The notes below the pieces were generated by a model. The model searched no databases. It was not told where the DNA came from and worked only from the letters and a program-made list of their open reading frames with translations. Both the position numbers and the translations under genes were made by a program. Positions 24,579 to 35,981 of a DNA stretch of 64,000 bases are shown piece after piece (within the stretch, counting starts at the first letter, position 1; the number at the start of each line of letters is the position of its first letter). The stretch comes from Antrodiella citrinella (taxonomy: Eukaryota; Basidiomycota; Agaricomycetes; Polyporales; Steccherinaceae), in the NCBI GenBank assembly GCA_004802725.1, contig SGPM01000113.1, positions 1-64,000 on the forward strand. The letters are read 5' to 3'.

Positions 24579-25973
24579 GGGGGACGAGAGGGAGAAGTGG
24601 AGAACGCTTAACATTTGAACTGTACAACCAACATCCATTGCGATATCTTGTAACATCAACCACATCGCATGTTTTTCTCGACGTCCTTCGAAGTCAAAGT
24701 ATACCGCCGACGAGGGCTTGTGCTGAGATCTGAGCTGTCGAAGTCTCGATGCGAGTTCTGGACGGACGACGATGACCCGGACCGCCTCACTAACGCTCAC
24801 CTCTCATTTTCATTCTTGTGTCGCGCGTGCAAGCTGGAACGTCTGATACGTCCCATCGACACGGTCAAGGTCGAGGTCTACTGACTCCCAACGCGTAGCT
24901 ATCGAGCATTCTTTTCGCTCTCGCCACACCTGAGGGTAGCGTCGACCCTAATACGTGCCGCACTTGTGGAGCTGGTCCGTCAGAGTAGCCAGCTCCGTCC
25001 TCGAGGAGCCTCTACGTGGACTGCCTATTCCTAGTCTCCCAAGGCAGACCAGGATACGTGACCGAGAGACAAGTCGCGGGTCCCCGTACTAATGGCGTAT
25101 TCCCCGGGGTTCGTGTGTAAATGGACCGAACTCTTGTCCCGACTATCCGATCAAGTTCAAGGGCCAATGCAGCAGCTTGCGCACCACCATCCGCGGCTTC
25201 GGATACTGGGGTCTAAATGTGCCAATCCTTCGCACGCGTTATGCACGAATTTGACGTCAAGGACGTCTGTTTTTCTTCTTGCACTTGTGCCCGCGTCGGC
25301 GTTCGATATTCCCCGGGCAGGGTGCTTATATCTGTTCGACCGTGACCTTCTTTGTTATCAGGAGATAGCATGAGAAGCGTAGACTTCTCTCTCTCGTCGC
25401 GTCTACGGTTCTCGCGGTGGGCTTGGTACGCCTGCCGCCGAGTCCTGGTGATCGTACCGTACGACAACAGGAACTCAAATAAGCATTTCACCTCCTCCAG
25501 CCCTGCCCGCTAATTTTGTGTCGGTGAATAAGAATACAAAGCACAGAGTTTGTCTGAACAGGCCACAGGATGTGGTGAAAGAACAGGCTCGTGTACGGAT
25601 GCGACACGCCACGCCGGTCTCCGGACGACGACTGAACACAAGATCGCCGTTGGGAGGTACGACGGCCGTCTGTTCGGCGGCTGCGGCAGAGGTGTTCAAG
25701 GTGTCGTCGCCCCCGTACACTGAGAGCGAGCGTAAGCAGAAGCCAGTGAGGTGGTATGTCAGTATACCGTTGAGCTGAAGTGAAGTCCAAAGCGATTCCC
25801 CATCTCCAATCATGATGCGAGCTCACCATACGAGGAAGAAGACGAAGCCAAAGCAGCCCAAGAGAACGTGGGACCGGATTGTGAAGTTGTACATTGACTC
25901 GCGCGCGCCTCTACCACGCATGACTTTGATCTACAGGCTCTGTCCACGTCGCAGGGCCCTCCACACACGCGAC
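24579..25973. other. Gene-poor interval with clustered inverted repeats
   Basis: No coding sequence is supported over 1.4 kb. Open frames here lack family resemblance and codon regularity. Between 24933 and 25047 there are four perfect inverted repeats (listed as a separate entry). The 3' part becomes GC-rich towards the oxidoreductase gene. Confidence 0.4.
24933..25047. repeat. Four successive inverted repeats
   Basis: AGGGT/ACCCT (24933-24949), GGAGCTGG/CCAGCTCC (24968-24996), the palindrome TCCTCGAGGA (24998-25007) and CTGCCT/AGGCAG (25021-25047) lie in a row. They could fold into a chain of hairpins if transcribed. No match to RNase P, SRP or spliceosomal RNA signatures was noticed. Confidence 0.5.
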
Positions 25974-27431
25974 ATGCCCACCGTCGTACTCGGCAGCGGC
26001 ATCATCGGCCTCTCTACCGCCTACTTCCTCTCCCTCCCTCCGGGCCACCTCCAACGGCCCCCCTCCACCCAGCTGCCGCGCCCCGGAGATCCACCTCGTC
26101 GACCCCTCCCCCGATCTCTTCCACATCACAGCCTCTGGCCTCGCAGGCGGCTTCCTCGCCAAAGACTGGTTCGCACCCCCCGTCGCCCCGCTCGGCGCAT
26201 TCTCCTTCGACCTACACCGGAAGCTCGCAGACGCAGCGGGCGGAAAGGCCAAATGGGGCTGGTGCGAGACAGAGGGTTGGACTTTGGATTTCGCGATGGA
26301 GGCGGGGAATCACGTGGACTTGAACTGGCTCATGAGCGGGTCCAGTCGCGCGACCCTGCTCGCTGAGCAGTCGCTCATCCACGAAGAGGCGGGGACCCAT
26401 CCAAAGTGGGTCCGTGCGGGCGCCTCTGCGTTCCACCCCATCACCGATAGGCAGTCCACAGCCCAAGTGTGCGTACTCCTCCTCTCACACGTCTGAACGC
26501 GTTTATAATGTTCGTTAGAGACCCGATGCGCCTATGCGAGTTCCTGCTCTCGGAATGCCTCGCACGCGGCGTGAAGCTGCACTCCCCCGCCCGCGCCACG
26601 CAGATCTTGCCGGACTCGAAAATCCGCATCGAATACCTCTCCACTGCGTCTCCCTCCCACCCCCACCCCCACTCTCAGACTGAGGCCAAGACGTTGGACA
26701 TTGACTGCGACACGTTGATATTGACCGCAGGCGCGTGGACGCCCGCAGTCTACAGCACGCTCTTCCCAAAAGCGCGACACGTCCCCCGTGTGAACCCGCT
26801 CGCGGGGTACTCCATCCTCGTCAAAACGCCGCATTGGGCCCCCATCGACCCAGCGAACGACGGAGAAAAACGCGCGGGTGTGCCACGCGGTCTTCACCTC
26901 GGACGACACAGCCGGGTTCTCCCCCGAAGTCTTCGCGCGGGCAGGCGGGGAGGTGTGGTTTGGCGGGCTGAACGCGAAGGGGCTCGCGTTGCCGGACGTC
27001 CCCACGCCCATCCGCCTCCCCTCCCCTGCCTCCTCCTCCACCACACCGACAGACGCCGGAGAAGGCGATCGAGACACTCAAAGACATCGCGCGGAAAGTA
27101 TGTAAGAGCCCCCGACGCCGCATCGCGTCGTCCTCGTCTACGTCCTCCGGCGACTCCACCTCATCAACATCAACACCTGCCCCCGAGCTCGAAATCACCC
27201 GCACGTCCCTGTGCTTCCGCCCCGTCTCACCCACCGGCCGCCCCCATCATCGCGCGCGTCTCGCCGTCTGACCTCGGGTTCACCGCTCCAGCGGAGTTGA
27301 GGGTGTTTGTGGGGACGGCGCATGGGCCGTGGGGGATCAGTCTGAGCTTGGGTACGGGATGGGTGTTGGGGCAGATGGTGAGGGGGGAGGCGACGAGTGT
27401 GGATGTCAGGGCGTTGGGGAGGTGGGAGTAG
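25974..27431 (+). pseudogene. FAD-dependent oxidoreductase (TDA3-like), frameshifted
   Basis: This is a DAO-fold FAD oxidoreductase like yeast Tda3. The dinucleotide-binding motif is VVLGSGIIGLSTAYFLS at the N terminus. Then come EIHLVDPSPDLFH, SGLAGGFLAKDWF, an intron (GTGCGT...GTTAG, about 26469-26518), DPMRLCEFLLSECLARGVKL, LILTAGAWTP, CHAVFTSDDTAGFSPEVFAR, WFGGLN, TPEKAIETLKDIARK and the C-terminal GPWGISLSLGTGWVLGQMV. These pieces follow the family order but need four single-base (+1) shifts: one in the CTCCCTCCCTCC tract near 26035, one at a five-A run at 26866-26871, one near 27040 and one at a five-C run at 27241-27245. An upstream in-frame ATG at 25921 would add a basic, possibly mitochondrial leader. 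It is either a recent pseudogene or affected by homopolymer errors. Confidence 0.65.
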
Positions 27432-27778
27432 GTTTTCGGACATGGTCCATGGATTGGATGGGTGGTGCTATAATCTTACGAGAATCGGGGTTGCAGGCGG
27501 TGTGTTGATGTACGTGCTTGGATCTCTATCTATGGGACTTTCTCCTCTCATTTGCAGTCATTTGATGTTATGTCAGCCCGACCGACTTTATATACAGACG
27601 ATTGTCTTCCGCACCGAGGTCAGCCAAGGAGACTAACCACCAATTATGTCTCAACACGAGGACGAGACTGTGACTGCTTCGTTGACGAGCAGCCCATCAT
27701 CCCTCTGAGAACCAGGATACCCCCAAAGCCAAACCAGCTGTACTTACGTCGCGGTCCTTGTCACGCCCACGGTTCTGA
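27432..27778. other. Intergenic interval
   Basis: This lies between the stop codons of two convergent genes. No feature was recognised. Confidence 0.4.
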
Positions 27779-29920
27779 TCATTGACATATTATGTGCAGG
27801 GTAGACATCTTCTCCACATTGTTGAACTCCTCCTCGCCTTCTTCATCCTCCTCACCCTCCTGGTCATCCCCACTGTCCTCACTGTCCTCAACTTTCCCAC
27901 CTTGCATACCGATGCCTTCCTCGACTTCCTCGATTTCCTCGATTTCTTCCTCATCTGAAAATCTCTCTTGGGCTTCACTCTCATCCTCGTCCTCGTCCAC
28001 GTCTGCGTTCTTTCCCTCGCCCTCGCCCTCGCCGTCTGCTTCTGCGTCTAACTCGCCAGTAGCCCCACCAAGATTCATATCCGCAAAGCGGTCGCCAAGC
28101 TCTGCAAGCTCCGAATCCTGCGCCGGCGGGGAGCCAAGAGGGGATCCTCCAGAGACTGTACTTCGTGCTTCAACGCCAGCCGACTCTCCACGGTAGGAGA
28201 GCGTCGAAGTGATCTTAGCGAGCTCCACCTTGCGCCGCTCCAGTTCGTTCTCCTGGAGCTGTCTCGCTTCCTTGCTCCTCTCCGCTTTCTTGCGTTTGCC
28301 CGACGCGATGTGTTGCAAATGCGCACCCAACATGCCAATGACCTTGTCGTGGATGAGACCCTGTGCGACGTCGTCGTAGGTCCGGTACGTGCATTGCAAT
28401 ATGCTCCACCACTCCGAAAGCGGCGGCTTCAATCGCTCGAAATAGGGATGGAATAGCGGCAGTACTTGGGATTCGANGCGCGTTGGATCTACTATGTGCA
28501 ACATTGCCTTGTAGTTGGACTGTAGATCAGCGCTATCCGTATCGAAGAGGCCGTGTTTCCATTGTCGAAGGTTTATGATAGCTTCCTCGTCCGTTATGGC
28601 AAACTNCGCCGGCATTTTCATGTAGTTGGNAGCGGTCGCTTCATCCAAGTACACGAGTTCGGGACGGCGATGGCCACCTGGTCCGTGTCGGACGATGCAT
28701 TGATATAGGACGACCCAGAAGAACGAATCAATGTCTTGAATGGCGGTATGAAAGACTGTGAGGGGAACAGGCACTATATCGGACCTTCGCAAGCGGGGCT
28801 GAAAAGATGCACTGTGAATTAGTGGCAACGGAGCCTTCGTCAGGACCTCGTAGCTCATATAAGCGATTGTGCCCTGTCANGAGGAAACACACAATTCTCT
28901 GCGTCAGAGCAGAAACCGGGGAAATAGCTCACCGTTCTTTCCGCAGACCTCTTGGTTGACTTGATCCACGATGGAGGGCATTTCTGCGGATGAACGTAAG
29001 CGACAAGCTTGACAAAACGGTGAGGTATGGAGAACCAGTTCTTTACCTCGGGAGATTCCATCCACTGATTGTATTNCTCCAAGGATGGATAGGACATTGC
29101 AGGCAGCATNTGCGAATACCGGTATAAAATTAGTTGAATTTTCAAAGTGATTTGACTATGACACATGCCTTCCATGGATCGTCGTTGTTCTTCACCATTT
29201 CTAGCCCCTTCGNTAGGCCGTAAGCTCTCTCGGCGTCCCCTTGACAGCGACGCCAGATTTGTAGAAGAGTGTCCTCAGGCTGATCATTGCAATCAGGATN
29301 GACCACTTGCATCTGGGCCGTGACCTCTTCGCTTGGCGGTTCGAGTTCGCCGTACGTGATCCGTTCATTCGACCGTTTGGCATGATCCAAGTCAATGACG
29401 CATCCCGAGGTCGGTTTGCCCTCGNCAGCTGGGCATATCAGTATATTTCCGCCACTGATGTCTCGGTGCAACACGCCTCTACTATGTTGCACCTCTACCA
29501 AAATACAGGTTGCGATGCCCTATTGTCCCAAGTCAATGAACCACACNGAAGTCATTCGTCCACGGACTACTTACCCTTAACAGCGTCTCGGATGGTTCTG
29601 ACTAACTCCTCGATATCAGAAAAGTATTGGATCTGCCATCCAAAAGTCTCTATCAACGTATGCGTCAGGACTCGTGGCGTATAGTAGAACTGTGTCGGAT
29701 GCGCCATCGGGGGATCGTCGACGATGACTGGATCCAAATTACGCCTGATACGTCTGTTGTGGTTGCTTTNGTTATTATCACACTTGTCACTGTACAGCGC
29801 GAGTGGATGTCTACAATTCTCATTCGATAAAACGTTACTTGACACATTCATCCTGAACANACATAGTTTNCGCATCACGGAATTAGCAAGCCTGACAGGG
29901 CAGCAAAATGTTCTTCGCAC
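27779..29920 (-). CDS. FunK1-type protein kinase-like protein
   Basis: This belongs to the fungal-specific kinase group expanded in Agaricomycetes. Exons run from about 29920 with introns near 29524-29572, 29105-29150 and 28876-28933. Kinase landmarks are the catalytic loop GVLHRDISGGNILI, the DFG-equivalent VIDLDHAKRS, a large insert typical of the group, then ERTGTIAYMSYEVL (activation-segment end) and a DIDSFFWVVLYQCIV helix. A long acidic tail follows, very rich in Glu and Asp, and ends STLHIICQ. The N-terminal ~200 residues usual for the family are not seen. The first ATG lies only 47 bases after the F-box gene on the same strand. Ns fall at an intron border and in exons, so the splice sites near 29105 are uncertain. 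Confidence 0.7.
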
Positions 29921-29967
29921 TCACCTACATGTTGATATACATACACATCCATGAAACAGCGGAGCAC

Positions 29968-31795
29968 TCAATACATATTCAACAACTCCTTCTGCGCAAA
30001 ATCCACGACCAAAAACTCCACCTGCATGATCCCAAGCCCGCCACTCCGATCCTTCAGCTTCAAGAAACACATGCGGCCAGTGTATTCATCAAACGCGAGC
30101 GCCGCGCCGTGCGTGAATGTCCCAACAAACTTGCTTGCCCCACCCAGGCCGCCCAAGACGGTCCGGAGGCCCGCCGCCGACGACAGGTGCTCTGCAAAGT
30201 CCGTCGGGGATGACTCCGAGTCGGTGCTGGACCCAGAGATGAGTTTGAGGATCTGTCGGCCTCGGTCATCTTCACTGACCAAAACCCCTCGGGATCCTCG
30301 CTCGGTGCCCAGTCGGCCCCAGCGGCGTTGCCCAGAGCTCGAAGGCAAATGCGGGATCGACGACACCGGGAACTCAAGTTTCGTCTTGCGCAGGACGTGT
30401 GTTGAAGGTGAGAAGGTGAGTGTGTAGAGGGCATCTGGTGCGAGGATTTGCAAGAAGAATGTGCCTTCTGTGATACGGTACAGAAAGATGAGCGGGATTG
30501 TCAAGAAATGAATGAAAACGCGGGCTGACCTTCGGAGCTCAAACGGTGCCAAGCCCCGATGCGGGTCTCTCCTGGTTGGTAAGGCCCAAGGTTATCCTTG
30601 GCCACAGGCGTACCCTGAACATGGTGTGTGGCCGCCTGTGACTCCTCTACCAGCGGTACGAGGTACACATGGACGTTCATCTGCTCGTCGATACATCCGA
30701 CGTACGTCCGCTCATCTGTCTTGAGAACGCGAGTCTCAATGGACAAGAACGCGAACCGTGGGTTCCTTGCCAAACTCTGCTTTATCATGTATGCATGAGT
30801 AAGAAGATGTCGGAACACTTCCAGAGATAACACGTACCTCTGGCTCTTTCCCTTGCAAAATAACGCTTGTACCTCGTTCAGCATCGTAGACGTGAACCTC
30901 GCCGGCGTTGTTTTCAAAATACGAAAGCGTGGGCGCAGCGCTGACATCAACCAACCACGGACTGACTAAATGGCTCATGGACTTGAAAGCACGCAGCGTG
31001 CATTCCAAAAACGGCTTGTCTTCACCTCGTGGTTCCGATGACAGAGACGCTTGAGCCTTCGCCGCAGTTGACAAGGCATCTCCTCCTCCGAGGATCCGAA
31101 TCGTCCACTCTTGGTACGCAAAAGCTCGCCTATTGTCCGCCGTAGCTACACTTTGAAGAAACACTCTCGCCGTCATACCGTCCAGCCATGTGACTCTGGC
31201 CTGCACGCCATGAGGTGCATACATGTCGCGCAGTCCCTCCTTTGCCAGTTGTTCTTTGTGACAGGCTATCACTTGCGTTCTCACGACCGCAGAATGTGCC
31301 ACGGTGGTTACCAAGTCGCATACGCTGATGCTCAGGTCGACCATGAGAAGGATGAGCCATCGGCCTCCGGGGGCGAGGTGAGCAGACTTGATAGGCTCGG
31401 CCGTGTCCTTACAGAAACCGGAGTACTGTTCGAAGTGAGATATCACGCTAGATACGCGGGTCGGGGAAGGAAGACGCGACGTCCAGTTGTTGTGCAGGTT
31501 GTACGCCGATATGCAGATGGTCTCGAGCTGGATCGCCGGGATGGTCATCAGCGTGTGCGGGACTGGCAGCGGTGGCATGACAAGGGTACGGCTGAGACGA
31601 GCGTAGATGGTCAGCCAGACGATTCTAGAGCGAGAAATTCTGTTCAATTCTCTGCATGTCTTCATTAGCGGTCAGTGACTCGATCGCTGGCTGTTCAGTA
31701 CTGATGGGACTCACCCTTCGCAGTCGAACTACATCCAAAATACCAGTGACACTGAGTATGTCTAGGATACAGTCGTCTGGGATCGTCGAGAGCAT
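29968..31795 (-). CDS. F-box protein
   Basis: This is a probable substrate adaptor of an SCF ubiquitin ligase. Four exons give about 555 residues. The F-box is at the N terminus (LSTIPDDCILDILSVTGILDVVRLRR, then an intron, then TCRELNRISRSRIVWLTIYARL). The join is AGG|GTGAGT to GAAG|ACATGC in phase 0. The remaining 480 residues resemble the WD/beta-propeller-like C termini of agaricomycete F-box proteins, with strands such as WLILLMVDLSISVCDLVT, YVGCIDEQMNVHVYLVPL and LEFPVSSIPHLPSSSGQRRW. It ends in LVVDFAQKELLNMY. The substrate is unknown. Confidence 0.75.
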
Positions 31796-33520
31796 GGTGA
31801 GGGTGCGAACGAGAGTAGAGGAAGAGAGACCGGGACAGTTGCTTCTATCGCAAATATGTCCATCGTTTGACCGCCGACCCAGGCAGTGTCCGTTTCTTCT
31901 TAGAAGGTTTCCAGTGCCCACGGATGCTGTGAATCTGACTGTTAGGAGTAATACACTTTGTGATAATCATGGATGCGGGATGCACATACGTCGTTCAAGA
32001 TATACGTATCGTTCGTTGAGCTTCAACTTGGAACACACGAGACCGGACGAACAGCAATTTCGGCTAACTAGAATGCTGTGAGCAGCGTTAGTCGACGTTT
32101 GTCTACGTAGATCGATCCTCGGAGATCTCCGGCACTGAGGCGGGTCTTCTCGGAATCTCGATCCCTTCACCTTACGACCACGGTACGGCTGTCGTAGCTT
32201 GGCACCTTCAGTGAGACACTGATGCATATGAGTCCAGCTCCTCTGCATTCATACCTTTTGTCGTAGCATGAAACACCATCACCTTTATTTGCGCCGGTAC
32301 GTACATAGTAGGCAGTCTTCACCAATGAGCGATGCGATGGACCCTCAGTGAACGTACATTGAAACCGCACATACAGTATAATTTTTCTGCGATGCCGTTA
32401 TTATATTGCAGGAGGTATATCGTATGTGGCGCACAGAATTCCTGAGTGAAAATGTGGATCATATCAGTTACAGGTGGTCGAGGCTGTCCTGGCCAGCGTG
32501 TCTTGAAGCTTGGTGGCGAAGTCTGTCGGAAGACATTTGAGCGTCGTTTCATCGTTCGGAGGAAATCTTTGAGAAGAACATCTCGCCCACTATCCTACGC
32601 AGCCTGCTTCAACGACTATGCCATCAGTGCACTGCCGCAGTTCACACCCCAATGTGACCAGACAATTCAGCGCATGGTGGTTCTGGGATTATCAATCAGT
32701 ATGGTGAAAGATTGCAGGTAAGGAAGCATAGAAAAAGAAACTCATATCTGGCCTTGTCAAATCCTCATGGACGTGCAGCCATAAGCCAGCTCATTCAAGA
32801 TGAGCGGCTACAAGTCATGCACAAGTCGGAGCACCATACGGTGCTACCACGACGTATTAAATCATCGTAACGATAGGAGCAATCGCTACTCACCATCTGT
32901 TGACGTACACCTCAGCATCTTCCAAAACACACCAGACCATTGCCGAGCCGCAAAGTAAATCCGAGCCACGTCACGCGAGTCCAAGCTTGACGAAATGCAA
33001 GAGAGTGGTGTTAAACAAGCTCTATTCAATTATACAGGCAACACATTAAGAGTAGTATCGTGTCATGCGAGAGGGCTAATGAGTCTGTCAAATAGAGTAA
33101 GCTCAGCGGCAATGAAGACAGTTAAGGAGGACGCACTTGATCAAGGATGGTTGGGGGTTACTCCTCGTGTATCCAATATAGATGATGAGAGGGATCCAGC
33201 CATAATGAAGCACAGTCTGGGAAGGCAATAAGGTGAGTGTCACGTTTGAACGGTGGCAACACCTTGGGGAACATACGCGACCGAGGTCAATGGCCTTGAG
33301 GATTCTTTCCTATACGCAAATCCCATCTTGAATATAATTTCTTCAGCTACAAAAAGAGCAACGGACGTACCTTTGTCTCTTCGGAAGGCATGACGATTTT
33401 TGGGTGATGGTGGTTGGAGGCAAGACAGCAAGGAGGTACACCGGCAAATTCCGAGCCCTTTTTGGCGTGCCAATGTCTCGCTTAGAGCTTGTTTGTAGAT
33501 TATTATCTCGTTCGACCAAA
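31796..33520. other. 1.7-kb interval without a supported gene
   Basis: This is the divergent region between the F-box gene and eIF3f. Several open frames of 60-140 codons exist on both strands, but none shows a known motif or consistent splicing. It may contain untranslated leaders or decayed sequence. Confidence 0.4.
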
Positions 33521-34699
33521 ATGCCTCTCGGACCTCCCTCATCTGCAGTCCACCTCCAAAATGCTACGCCGGGTTTCGTGTCGACTCCTGGGTATGTACT
33601 CAACCGTATTTTTGAGCTGTAATTGAGTATTGACAAAGTTTTGACAGGCGCACACCAACCTCGGTTACGGTACATCCTGTAGCTCTCTTCTCCATCCTGG
33701 ATCACTATCTTCGCCGGACGGACGCACAAGAGCGGGTCATTGGAACTTTGCTTGGAACACGCTCAGACACTGGCGAAATTGATGTCCGATCCTCCTTCGC
33801 CGTGCTTCATAGCGAGACGGCAGAGCAAGTCGCAGTGGATATGGAATACCACCATACCATGTACGAATTGCATCATAAGGTCAATCCCAAAGAAGTCATT
33901 GTAGGCTGGTGAGCTTTGTTGTATTACGATACAGTATGCAAGTCGATTGACATTTCCTCTCCAGGTACTCTACTGGCTCGAACCTGAACACCTACTCGGC
34001 ACTCATCCAAAATTTCTACACTCAAGAGACTGCACCACACCAAGCGATACACCTCGCTGTTGATACTGGTGTAGTTGAAGGAGAGCAGGCAGGTGTACGA
34101 GCTTATGTTAGGTGAGTTATTCGGATACCATTTGCTTTGCATGCCCCTAAGGACTGTCTAGCTCCCCTGTCGGCGTCTCGCCAAAACCCGAGAATGCTGT
34201 ATTTGTCCCCATCCCCTGCGAGTTGCTTTTCAAAGAGACAGAAAGAAGTGGTCGTATGTGTTATTATGCTCGCTCTTTGACTTGCTAGATGCTCATATAA
34301 ATAATACTAGTCGATCTCCTTGCCTCCGCCTCCTCCACCCTCTCCAGCTCTCACCCGTCCACAGACCTCGATATTCTTGAACGTGCTCTGCGATCAGTAT
34401 CAGACATGTTGGACCGCGTGTTGACCTATGTTCGCTCGGTACTGGCGGGAGAGGTCAAGGGGGATCCAGCCGTCGGGAGATATCTCATGGATACCCTTGG
34501 CTCTAGCGCGGAGGATCTTGAAAAAGGTGGATTCAATGCAAGTCTACAGGTACGTTTCGCGTCTTCTGGAATCCGGGTCTGCGCCAATCTTACCATTCAC
34601 TCTCAGGATACGTTAATGGTCTCTTACCTGGCTAACCTCGTCCGTTCGCAAGCTGAAATTTCTTCCCGTCTTGCTCTCACGTCCGCCGCTGCATCATAG
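33521..34699 (+). CDS. EIF3F: Translation initiation factor eIF3 subunit F
   Basis: This is the MPN-domain subunit of the eIF3 complex that binds the 40S ribosome. The start [15 protein letters not shown] is followed by an intron (GTATGT...TGACAG). The MPN domain then reads [59 protein letters not shown] (across an intron) and [19 protein letters not shown]. The metal-binding JAMM residues (HxH...D) are absent, as in other eIF3f proteins. The C-terminal helical part includes [22 protein letters not shown] and [19 protein letters not shown]. There are about six exons. It is convergent with ureF, with 79 bases between stop codons. Confidence 0.92.
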
Positions 34700-34778
34700 A
34701 AGTCAGAACAGTACATATATAATATACACTGTATCGTTGCTTCACATCTTGTACTCTTGTGCAATATAGCATTAAATG

Positions 34779-35787
34779 TCAACTATTAAATACACGGGAG
34801 TGCTGCAGATCGTGTCGACCAGCAAGGATCTCTCCTAGCGGCCATGTCATCGCAGGACCATCCAATGTGTTTAGCTCTTCGTCCGCGTGTGTAGGGAAGT
34901 GCATTCCGGTGCGTAGGTGCAAGCATTGTTTCGCTTCTTGTTCTATCAGCGGCCGGAGGGTATGAAGCAGGAGCTTCTGGGCGCCGTACGGGCCAAGGCT
35001 GTTCATGCGTACTGCAGCAGACAAAAGCCCGCGAGCGTATAGGAAGAGATGCAGAAACTGGCTGCGCTCTAGATAGGACCACATATTGATAAGCCCAGTG
35101 GTATGGAGCGACTGCTTGGGACATGGCTCGTTTCACGTACCTAAAGACAGACCTAGCGCAGCGGTCAATACGCCCCAGCACGTTGGTAGATGCCCCGGGA
35201 TGAGCTCCCGACGTACCAATAGCTTGAGTTCGTCAACTAGCCTCGAAAGATACACATCCCGTGCATTCCCCTGATCTGTTCCTTCTCCTGGAACGGAAGA
35301 CTTCGCAAAGCCTTTGGAGAATAGGGTGAGCAGTGCGACACCCTGAGACCTGGAAGCTCGACGAGTAACGTGGTTCAATGTCATGACATCGTAGAGTTCG
35401 TCGACAGCGGTTACATCTCGTAGAACATCTCGCAGATTATCCTCGGGCGTGATATCAGCGAGCCACGGGCGTTGCGCTATGTGCCTCTGGACGATTCCAT
35501 GGGCATCGGTGACGAATGGAAGTGCGGTGCGACTGTAAGTCAGCAGACTGCTTCGAACGAATTCCACAATTGGAACCGTCCCATTGGGCATGGATTTGGT
35601 ATCCTGTGCACCTCCAAAATCACTGAGGAACCCATGAGTGGCATAGGACTCCAATCCTGAAGACGCAACAAAGGAGCCTGTCGACGAATACTCAGCGGTC
35701 GGCGGTTTATTCTCCAAATGAAAACATACCTGTAGGTAAATTACTATCCGATAACAACAGCAGGATGTACGCTTCGTCGCCGTCCAT
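34779..35787 (-). CDS. ureF: Urease accessory protein UreF
   Basis: UreF works with UreD/UreG to load nickel into urease. Three exons give about 310 residues. Exon 1 is MDGDEAYILLLLSDSNLPTG, joining to SFVASSGLESYATHGFLSDF, the conserved start of the UreF fold. The second exon includes LYDVMTLNHVTRRASRSQGV and LPTCWGVLTAALGLSL. The last exon gives LERSQFLHLFLYARGLLSAAVRMNSLGPY and PLIEQEAKQCL. The intron donors are GTATGT and GTACGT. No other urease gene is in the window. It is divergent from VAC14, with 194 bases between start codons. Confidence 0.92.
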
Positions 35788-35981
35788 GACGGCGAGCAAT
35801 AAGATTCTGAAGAACGACGATTACCCGATCACTGGTAGAGGCGCGTCTCTCCGGTGATCGCGCGTCTGAGGCGCGCAGCGTTTCTGCTGCTCAGTGCTAT
35901 TCTTCGTTCGGTTTATCAACAACACGTTGGAGCGTAAGCTCTCTTTCACGTCCTCGACTTGGTCGATGAGCTTAAGCAGTC

